A DNA stretch of 64,000 bases from assembly GCA_002633005.1 (NCBI GenBank), contig NMRA01000022.1, positions 110,877 to 174,876 on the forward strand. The letters are read 5' to 3'. The position numbers were made by a program, and so were the translations under genes. Within the stretch, counting starts at the first letter, position 1; every line of letters starts with the position of its first letter. The notes below the pieces were generated by a model. It was given only the letters and a program-made list of their open reading frames with translations. It had not been told where the DNA came from and ran no database searches. This document shows, piece by piece, positions 55,643-64,000 of this stretch. This DNA comes from Phoronis australis (Eukaryota; Phoronida; Phoronidae).

Positions 55643-58600
55643 TGTGGGTTAGGGGACACTAGTGGCTTAGAGTGGCTCTGCTTTTTGGAAGATAAGATGT
55701 GAACAAAAGAAAATGATATTTTAGGTTTTATCTGTTGACTGGAGGCATGCTGTGGCCTGTGTTATCAAAAAGGTTGAGTTTTATAGTGCCAAGGGGAGTT
55801 GCACTGAGCAAAAAATGATTGGTTGGAAAAATGTGTCATGCAATGGCATCGCTGAAGTTTTCCTTGATGTCCATCGCATGATGTTTACACTACTCAATCC
55901 TGTACTTTTTGATCGAATGAATGAAAGTGAGAACAGTTGGACTTGTATTAACTTACTAAGGTTCTCATCAATGTGTCTGCTCTGTTGGGGCTAATTGACT
56001 AATTTCTTAAAATAGGACTAACAGGTACTGTGGCTATTTAGAGCATTCATAGCTATTGTTTTATTCAGATTCAAATGTGATGAACACACAGTCGGGCTGC
56101 CGCACGAAAAGTTAAATATAACTTGCGCATGTAAGAAGACTTGTGTTAAACCATTGTTTTATTTTGATATTATCTGAAATAGGTCTAGTAAACATTATTC
56201 AAGTTACTTGCATATTTTTGTTGACTGGGAAATTTTTGGTTGCTTTCCCATTTTATTGTGACTAAACTTTTTTTGAATTCAGTCATTAATCAAGAAACAC
56301 ATTAATGTTATTTTAGTGACCTTGAACTGGTGAAGGGAAAGCTTGGATCAACATGGAATTTAGCGAAGTAGTAATTTGTACATACCTTCATAATCTTGTT
56401 AACTGAGGATTCTTGCAAAATTTGGTTAATTACATTTGACAATTTATGACCTTAGTGTTGTCGCAGTGATATTTTTCTGTATATTGTAGGAACTCTTATT
56501 ACGTCTGCTCCGTTCAAGATAGGCTTTGAGGTGGCATGGCTCCGTCTGTCCACTAATTGTACATAATAATGATCGTGTTTGTATGCTTTATGTAAATTTG
56601 CATAGTCCTATGAACTGTGCCGCGATTATGATGTCTTGATTTATTAAACATGTCAAGATAAGTATTTGATAGACATGTTTTGTCTGTGTTGTCAGCATAG
56701 ACGTGCCTGTATTCCATTGTACATTCTGTTTGTCTCTTTGTTTCGACTTTTTACTTTGTACGTTTTATTGTTTTACATATTTTCTCAATCCATTTGTAAT
56801 CCGATGTCAAAGGAATGGCATTAAATTAGTAGTAATTATTAATTACAATGCAGAAAGCCACTGAATGGCGATTTTCTAACTACTTTCATATCTCTTAACG
56901 ATAGTCTTAACCAGTTTAGGCTGATATAGACCAGTCTTCTGTGATAAAAATTTACTTAGATCAACAACCATTGTAAAACTGGTCTCATACTTTTCTTCAT
57001 TAAGATTAGGAGTGATTTTGGGTTTTTAGAATAACACTATGCTGGATACTAGGCTTTGGGAGCCGATTTTAAGTGTTCGCTTGTATTTAGTGTCGAGCTT
57101 GGTCTGAGGCAAAAAAGCCAGTAGGTGGTTCTTGTCTGTGATTGGTTGTCTGGAATACTGATGTGTGGGTGTGGTTCTAACCTGTTTTTTTATCAATTAG
57201 GGTCATTAGGAGGTCATTGTGATCTACTTGACCCACTTTTTTAAAACTAGTTCGGATGCATTTGTATTGCGTTCTAGAACTTTGGTAAAATGATTCAGAC
57301 AAGTACTATTTCTTTTTAATCGGTGAGTTGCAGCTTTCAATATGAGATGCGGAACAAACCAGAACCAAATCGGCAATTTGGCCCAACTCCAAAAAGCATT
57401 TCTAATGTGAGTAACAAACAACTCGACACCACTTCCATTGATGAAACTTAAGTCTTCAGTTCGGTAGTGATTTTCCAACTGCTTAACTTCCAATTCCAAA
57501 CTATAGAAAGTGTTGGACATAAGTTTATTACATTCCCAGAGTGCAGAGCAAATGACAAACTGTCAATGCTGCTTCTAATTTTTGACGCATCATGTTTGTA
57601 AAAGTGGCTATAAACTCGCGTTCTATTAAATTAACTTTTAACTTTTGATTTAGACCACTTGCGGCTGTATAGCTGACCTCTGTTAAGTCCAACGGGTATT
57701 GGTTTGTGGACTCAGAAAAAATTGATTGGCGCTATTGGTCGAGACCATGCACGGCGTATGAAACGATCCGCTATGACATGTGGACTTATAGAGCCTGGAC
57801 ACAAGGAATAACAAACTGTGAGGCGTTCTCAAGGCTTAAAAATCACCTTCCTAATCTATTTTGACAGGAACAATTTGTGGCCAATTGCATAACAGCTAAT
57901 GGTCTAAATCAATTGGTGATGGAAGGCTTGTTGATAGTCACACCATGCAATCTATTCATTGCTTTTGTTTAATAGTAAGCTGCTATTAGAGCAGCTGGAA
58001 TTAAATTGAAAGTCAATTATCTTTTGAATGTAACTGAGCTTTAACTAATGATTCTCAATTTTTATGCTCAACCTTTGTTTTTCATGTACATTCCCTTGTT
58101 GATTGGGGACGTGTGTTTTTTGGATATTTTTGTGTACATGTATGTACAGTTTTTATTTAACTTGTCGTATTATCTCTGTGTGCATGTAACGGACTAGATT
58201 ATCGTATTTCATCACATATCCTGATCTTATATATCTAACAGTCAATATTCAAATAATATTTTTATTGACCCTGAAGTTGTTATTTTTGTAAAATGCCATT
58301 GGTGTTGTTTATAATAACTAGACTTTGATTCAAAGACTATTGATTCAAAGTATAAACAAGAATTCAAAGTAATTTAGAAATACATGTCTATTAAATGTGA
58401 AATACAATAAATAGTGAACATCAAATCTAACATTCTAACGGTAATCATAAATACAATAACTTTGCAATAATACACTCAACGTTTTGTTCCCACAGTTTTC
58501 ATTTGAATTAGATTTGACATGATTGACAGCTCAACTCTACATTTTGATATGTTTAGCATAGACGGAGGGTTCAAATTTTAAAAAGTGTCCACTGTAACGT

Positions 58601-60429
58601 AACTACAGTAAACATATCTAAACATCCAACTTCATCTAATTTTTTCAGCAGCGACATTTAAGAAGACAGCTCGTACCATCGCAGATTACAGAAATGCAGA
58701 ACTCTACCATTTTACCATCAAATGACATTGCATAATCTTGTCGGCAGAAAAATATGCTTAGGAACACTCATTCATGTTCTGGTAGTACTTCGTTTTCAGT
58801 TAATTTAAAGGGCTACTAAACCCTGTTTTGGCATAATGATTTTCTATCTAGCTCTCTAAAACTAGAGGTAATGTTCTGTAACCCTCGTTAGCCTTCAAAC
58901 ATTTATAGCATGTATGAAAACTTGCAGGTTCTGTTAACTTGGCAAGTGTGACCAGCAGACAACTGTGGGGATTAACTTAACATCTAAACAAACACATACT
59001 CCGGTATGACACAGTGAGAAGTGTTTTTAGTTGAATACTGCTTTTATCACTCCGATTGCGATAACGGAACATTAGCTGACAACAAGTAAAGCTGAAAGCA
59101 CCAAGGTTTAGTGAAGACATTATCTGCAAGAGTTGTAAATGAAACATGATCACTCATTTGATGTCAACAAAAAGTCACTGGAATCAGGTTTATATCATTA
59201 GATACAGCAGCGGAATATGATAACCGAGAATTATTTAAAGAACCACTTCTCAAGATGGAGCTCTTACAAGGGCTCCTTCAGAAACAAAGTTAAAGTGAAA
59301 AGCCCCCACAGAGTTTCTTAAGATCATTTCACAGGTCTCGTACATGTGAAAAAGAGGGCTACTTTTTCACTTTTTAACTAAAGGACCACAGTCAACAGAA
59401 ATGTCAGATTTCTGTTTGGCAGCGAACAAGTCGACAATGTAAAACCTTCCATGTGAAACATACTTTTAAAGTATACTTTTTAAAAAACCATGACTACGGG
59501 TGGCCAAATTTCCGAAAAGCACAACCCTTTTTTGAAAGAACCTCCCAGGGTTTATTGGATGCAAGAAGAGAACATTTCCAAAAGAGCTCCTGCAGACTCT
59601 TTCGGGCCTGGTAATTTTTAATGTATAGCCAGACTTGCCAATATGTAGACTAGCTACTTGACAACTCCAAGAAAAAGGTATCAGCACGGTTGGCCAAACC
59701 CGGTACACCCTGAAGCGTTAGTAGTTGATGATTTTGATGGACTCGTTGATAACGGATTAGAATACCATCACAAAGAGATGCTATGATATCGATTTTATGA
59801 GAGTGAAACGCATTGAATCCAGCTGAGCACGGAGAAGTGCCCCTTTAAACAACCTGTCACACTAATGCAAGAGGCAGAGAGTGGGTTGTAGACTCCTTGG
59901 CCCCTCCTCTGCATATTTCAATAAACACAAATACTCTGACAAAATCAAGTTACAACTAATACGGCAAAAGCCATTAATGTTGAAGAAAATGCACAAGAAA
60001 TCACCATCACAAAAGATCGTGATCAATAGATTTCAGTTCAAAACAAAGCATAACAATCCAGTATGTCCATGCAAAGGATAACAGTGCATATGAACTTGAA
60101 TAACGAATTCTTAGTAAGAAGAAATCCTGCTACCCAGGAAGTACTTGCAATGTTCTCATGTCATGGCACATTGTCAGACTTTGTCAAAGCGTTATGTTTA
60201 TCGTAACCAATACATGTTTAACCTATTAAATAATTTCTTTTATCTGAACGAAATAAACAAAAAGGCAAATGATTAACTCGACAAAATCAACCACAAGGTA
60301 AATCTTTCTAATTCCTCAATGAGTTCTCAAAGTACACGACGAGAAACAAGACGACTTTAAATAAAGCTTGCAAAACTGGAAAGCATTGATCCATGTAAAC
60401 TTGTGTAAAGCATTTGCCCATAAACAACA
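55643..60429. other. Convergent 3' flanks of PKC and DUSP14-like genes
   Basis: Likely 3' UTRs of both genes lie here. Candidate poly(A) signals for PKC are ATTAAA at 56643 and 56820 and AATAAA at 58406; for the minus-strand phosphatase, AATAAA complementary to TTTATT near 58152. None can be confirmed from sequence. Dispersed-repeat copies lie at about 55140-55240 (just before), 56905-57005 and 57600-57660. No further coding exon recognised. Confidence 0.5.
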
Positions 60430-60987
60430 TCATCTCCTACCATAAGCACTATTATAGGTGGTTACCCAGACCATATTCTTCGACTCGCTTTGGTAAACAT
60501 CAGGGATAGGCCCCATTGAAGACGACACCATACTGACAGAGTTCCGTCCCTTCAATTTTCTCTCGTACTCCACCAGCTGTCGCCAGAATCCAACGTTAGG
60601 GCGAATGACAGACCGTTTCTTCTTGACAAAGTCATGCGCCTGCCTCAACGTCATCTTGTGGTACTTCATCAGAAATGCTATGCAAAGGGATGAAGAGCGA
60701 CTGACGCCAGCCATACAGTGAACCAGCGTCTTCTGGTTTCTTTGCCGATTCCTCTGGATCCAGTCAGCGGCTTTGTCAAAATACGGTGCCAGCTGAGCAT
60801 GCGGCTCATCATTTACATTGATACGTATTGTTTCAAAACTTTTGGCATCCAGACAGGGGAAGTCTATGGTTGCATTGATGATATGAGTTATCCCTTTTGC
60901 CTTCAGCCTCTCTGGAGAAATAGCCATAGCACTACACAAGAACAAGTGGTCTGTGATTGGTGCAATTTGATTAAAAATGCCCGCCAT
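60430..60987 (-). CDS. DUSP14-like dual-specificity phosphatase
   Basis: A single uninterrupted coding exon of 185 aa. Small atypical dual-specificity phosphatases of this group dephosphorylate Tyr and Ser/Thr, including MAP-kinase pathway proteins, in the cytosol. The signature HCMAGVSRS gives catalytic Cys91 and Arg97; the general acid is Asp60 in VNDEPHA. INATIDFP, SVIRPNVGFWRQLVEYE and the C-terminal PDVYQSES match DUSP14 closely (IVNATIEIP, PVIRPNVGFWRQLIDYE, PDVYEKES). The frame is open further to a TTG at 60996, but the first ATG is at 60987 (MAGIFNQIAP), which I take as the start. There is no docking CH2 domain, as expected for an atypical DUSP. DUSP18/21 are the next-closest relatives. 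Confidence 0.93.
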   Translation of the reverse strand: MAGIFNQIAPITDHLFLCSAMAISPERLKAKGITHIINATIDFPCLDAKSFETIRINVNDEPHAQLAPYFDKAADWIQRNRQRNQKTLVHCMAGVSRSSSLCIAFLMKYHKMTLRQAHDFVKKKRSVIRPNVGFWRQLVEYERKLKGRNSVSMVSSSMGPIPDVYQSESKNMVWVTTYNSAYGRR

Positions 60988-61037
60988 GTCTTTCAACTAC
61001 GCACACCAATGACGACCTCCTGGTTCGTGCAAATTAT
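60988..61037 (-). other. DUSP14-like 5' UTR with splice acceptor
   Basis: On the minus strand TTTTATTCCACAG ends at 61038, so the CDS exon probably begins at 61037. A consensus donor GTAAGT lies at 63323-63328 on the same strand, suggesting a 2.3-kb 5'-UTR intron. Confidence 0.55.
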
Positions 61038-62154
61038 CTGTGGAATAAAAGATAAAAGGTTTAGTTTACAAAGCGTGACTTTAAGCCACGTGTCTTGTCC
61101 AAGTTGCAAGGAAATGAAGCTGATGGCTCTTCTGCCACCACAAATCTGTACCATTGGTGAAAAACAGAGACCTAAAATCAGAAAAGTCTTTCGTGTGAAC
61201 TTGAAATTGAACTACAACCCCTAGCACCAGGACAGCCTTACATAGATACTGTCAAGAAAGGCTTGAGTGTATAACAGCTACCTCACTTAACTCGTCCCTT
61301 TTGGTGCCGTTCAAAAACAAATTATCCATCGTTGTGACAAATTAAGTGCGACATACATGTACAGGCTTTGGGATAAAAGATGTGTATCAATTTTTACATC
61401 ACCAATTTCTGATGGTAAGAATGTGTACTTTGATAAGTTCAGATTTCAGTTGTTTTCGCCATGATTTATATTTTCTAGATCCAAATTCATTGTAAATGTT
61501 TTTTCTTTGAATAAAACAATTACCGTGAAACCCTATGTGCGAAATATTTTTTCTATTCAAATGTTTCACATGTGGGTGATGAGCCTATTCCGCAAGTACG
61601 TACATGCATGCCTATGTATTTTACTTGTTAAAGGACGACAGAAAAACTACAGGATGCGAGACACCAAGTCTGATTAAAACCATTCCATGCTATGGAGAAG
61701 TAATTGAGGTTAGCCAATGAGGATGCATTGGAGACTGTGTTGTACAGAGTTGAAACATTTTTATGATTAATGTCTAACTTTGACAGCTCTTTGCATGCAC
61801 TCTAGCAATACCCATGGCTGAAGCTTTTTGGCGAGTTTTGCTTCACACTGACTAAGCCAACAAAGTCACTTGCGTTGCTATAAGTTCCTTTTGAACATGC
61901 AGACACCTTAAGAAACCACTGATATTTTTTATTCCTTCCAACTCGAAGAAATATTCTCGCAATCAACATTTCTTTCCAAATACCGAATAGGCCTGCATTT
62001 AGTTACCAAAATCCCGAAAGAGCCATTTCGGTTTTGACAGCATCATTGCTACAGCATGAAAAATTTTAAATTACACCAGTAAGCTAATGAGTAATACACT
62101 ACACTAGTGATCTCGTTAAGCTCACTAGTGCCTGAAACTTGGCTGCCAGGGTTA

Positions 62155-62220
62155 CATTTTTACACTGCTCATGCCAAGGGATATGACGTCATATCTCTTG
62201 GTGCAAGCAGTGCAAAAATG
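62155..62220. repeat. 66-bp near-perfect palindrome centred on TGACGTCA
   Basis: The 33-bp arms match at 27 positions with no gaps. The centre TGACGTCA (62184-62191) is a consensus cAMP-response element, though that may be coincidental to the symmetry. Confidence 0.85.
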
Positions 62221-62695
62221 GCCACTTGATGATTTGGGTAACTGATCGAAGAACTGCTCGAAAAAAATTTTTATTGGGGAAAATTATGACAGCTAGGAAG
62301 AGTAAAAGACACCAACTGCCTCCTAAGGTGTCCGTCTATATGCAAAAGGTATTTATAGCAACATGATTTTGATGGTTTAATCAAACTGAGGCATAATTCG
62401 CTGAAAAGCTTCCGCCATATGGATGGCCAATCGGGTGGCCACCATCTCTACTTTCACTGGCCACTTGAGACGGCAGTACTGTTTAACTGTCTACATGAAA
62501 TCAAACTATCATGACCATATACAAGTCAATTGGTGACGACTTACGCAAACAATTTTGCATGCAAAGGCCAGGACAGATCCCATTTTTAACTAGGACTTTA
62601 TGCGGAAACTTAAAAACGACTTAACCATGAGCTTTCACATGTAAATGAATGGGTGTGCAATCAGGACCAAGAAAAGTTATGCAGCTACTATAGAA

Positions 62696-63114
62696 CTGCT
62701 GTACGTCAACTTGAAATCCTGCTTAATCTCAAGATTAAGCGGATGTGAGTGTTGCGTGAACTTGGAAAACACAAGGCAACTTGACAAGTTCACTCAAATA
62801 ATCACATTCATGTTCATAGAAATCAAGTTGCATTTGAATAAATAATGTCAATTTTAACCAAACTTTTCAACTACGGGTGATCAGTTTCAACAAACAATAA
62901 TCTATTTAGCCATTCACATATTCCTCTGGTTCAGCGACACAAGTTACAGTAAAGGAGAAAATGGTTGATCGCGAGGACAATAATTACAAAAATTATTTCC
63001 ACCGAACAAAAATTTCACCTTTTTGCCTTTAAGAATATTCAATTCCCAGTTTACGCAACACTCACTTCTGCTTAATCTTGGGATTAAGCAGGATTCCAAG
63101 TTCACGCACAGCAG
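62696..63114. mobile_element. 419-bp element with 60-bp terminal inverted repeats
   Basis: The left end CTGCTGTACGTCAACTTG pairs with the right end, which reads CTGCTGTGCGTGAACTTG on the other strand. Each arm also contains its own small hairpin (GCTTAATCTCAAGATTAAGC on the left). No coding capacity; MITE-like. Target duplication not clear. Confidence 0.75.
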
Positions 63115-63328
63115 AAAAATGGTTAGTGACTGTTGTTGACTTTAGTTTTGTTTTGTTGTGAAGAACTTGTGCGCAAATCTGAAAGTGAAACGGCAGCCGG
63201 TTGGTCAGTGTCGCCGTCGGATGTCTTTAAATTCTAGTTTCGGACAGTAGACTCTATATTCGGTAACTGAATGACGGATACAAGTTTCCATGCGGATGGA
63301 CATAAAAGGAACGTTATCCTTTACTTAC

Positions 63329-63445
63329 CACAGAGAGTTTGTTTCGCTCCAACGAAAACATAACAAATGCAGATAGACAGTTTATTTCCGTTTCCGTTTC
63401 CAGGACCCAAAGAACCCGGATCTAGGTCAAGCTTGACTTCGAGAC
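63329..63445. promoter_or_regulatory. Probable bidirectional promoter region
   Basis: This short gap separates a minus-strand donor (inferred DUSP14-like first exon) from a plus-strand start codon at 63446. A repeated TTTCCG (63387-63401) is visible. This is inference from layout; no core promoter element was identified. Confidence 0.35.
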
Positions 63446-63481
63446 ATGGCCAGCGCGGAAGATGAACCGTGGGAAGAAGAC
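63446..63481 (+). CDS. First coding exon of unidentified gene (12 codons)
   Basis: ATG opens MASAEDEPWEED and is followed at once by a consensus donor GTAAGT (63482-63487), phase 0. The acidic N terminus does not let me name the protein. The rest lies right of the window. Support is only the start codon context and donor, so this is tentative. Confidence 0.45.
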
Positions 63482-63778
63482 GTAAGTTTAGCCCCATTCA
63501 TAAGCTGTAAACCTGTGACCTGTTTTAACTCGGTAATCATTGGCGAGACACTGTCTGTATGAATTAAAGATTAACGCCAATAGAGTTAGGAACTCGGGGC
63601 CCTCGTTCATCCTAGGGGAAAGGTGCCTGTGCTGTGGCTGTCTCCTCTGGCTCTAGCTCTGTCTCTGAGCAAGGAGTGTAGTAGTATAGGAGAGTTCACT
63701 TGTGAGTTCGCTGTTACCGCTACTACTAGCGCCGCCAAGTGGTGAACAAGCTACGGTCAACCAGGAAGCGCCAAAACA

Positions 63779-63876
63779 ATGGGGACGGACGCATTTTGCA
63801 GTGCGATAAATTGCATGAATTCATCCACGAAAACCCCAGACGTGTCATTTTGTAGGTTTCCTAAGGATCCAGAAAG
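63779..63876 (+). CDS. THAP-domain protein, first coding exon (cut by window edge)
   Basis: Encodes MGTDAFCSAINCMNSSTK and then VSFCRFPKDPER, ending in phase 2 at GTAAGG. The CxxxxC spacing followed by FCRFPKD is the start of a THAP zinc-dependent DNA-binding domain (C2CH type); the remaining Cys and His ligands would be in later exons. THAP proteins are DNA-binding factors, some derived from P-element transposases, so host gene versus transposon copy cannot be decided here. Confidence 0.75.
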
Positions 63877-64000
63877 GTAAGGATTGTCTGTTATTCAATA
63901 ATATGATACATTGTCTTTCATTTTGTTTGTTCTGTTCACGGTTGTTAGACAAGTCGATCGCAGTCCCGGTGCCCGGCACTGTCTGTTGTCTGCAGTGTAG

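Larger units (their letters stand above)
61038..63328 (-). other. Probable 5'-UTR intron of the DUSP14-like gene
   Basis: No coding exon recognised. It contains a 66-bp palindrome (62155-62220) and a 419-bp inverted-repeat element (62696-63114). Confidence 0.45.

Noticed and set aside
60718-61224. 168-codon plus-strand open frame
   Set aside because: It is largely antisense to the DUSP14-like coding exon and shows no domain of its own.

Overview
The window is animal nuclear DNA. Its genes are split by GT-AG introns, separated by long gene-free tracts, and interspersed with short inverted-repeat elements, tRNA-derived SINE-like sequence and a decayed Ty3/gypsy element. Base composition is AT-rich, with a CpG-dense patch at the one clear promoter-proximal exon. 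The gene content (dystroglycan, a novel-type protein kinase C, a DUSP14-like phosphatase, a THAP exon) fits a metazoan. The dispersed-element landscape suggests a marine invertebrate, but I cannot name the species. Two single-N positions (7061, 47654) mark assembly joins.

Layout. (1) 1-8051, minus strand: the 5' part of a dystroglycan gene. Exons resolved are the signal-peptide exon (7749-8051), the alpha-dystroglycan N-terminal exon with a furin site (4784-5506), a Ser/Thr-rich mucin exon (3321-4463) and the second cadherin-like plus SEA-like exon (1-628). The transmembrane and cytoplasmic part lies off the left edge. (2) 8052-37824: about 30 kb with no recognisable coding exon. It holds several inverted-repeat elements, two perfect hairpins, a SINE-like sequence and dispersed repeats, and may be largely 5' non-coding sequence or intron of the next gene. 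(3) 37908-55642, plus strand: a complete 13-exon novel PKC (delta/theta type, 698 aa) with C2-like, pseudosubstrate, C1A, C1B, kinase and C-tail. Its 6.3-kb intron 6 carries a minus-strand Ty3/gypsy remnant. That remnant lacks the RT core, and its RNase H region is interrupted by a second element containing a CAG-rich segment. (4) 55643-60429: convergent 3' flanks. (5) 60430-60987, minus strand: an intronless-CDS DUSP14-like phosphatase with a probable 5'-UTR intron reaching to about 63328. (6) 63446-63876, plus strand: a 12-codon first exon of an unidentified gene, then a THAP-domain first exon that runs off the right edge.

The genes do not form a pathway. Dystroglycan is a matrix receptor, PKC a diacylglycerol effector and DUSP14-like a cytosolic phosphatase; their adjacency is ordinary genome neighbourhood. 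The most informative non-genic structure is in PKC intron 6. The internal order of the gypsy remnant can be read, it has a precise nested insertion with a 3-bp target duplication, and a 0.75-kb repeat abutting an N looks like two unmerged alleles rather than a real duplication. I found no convincing new biological system.
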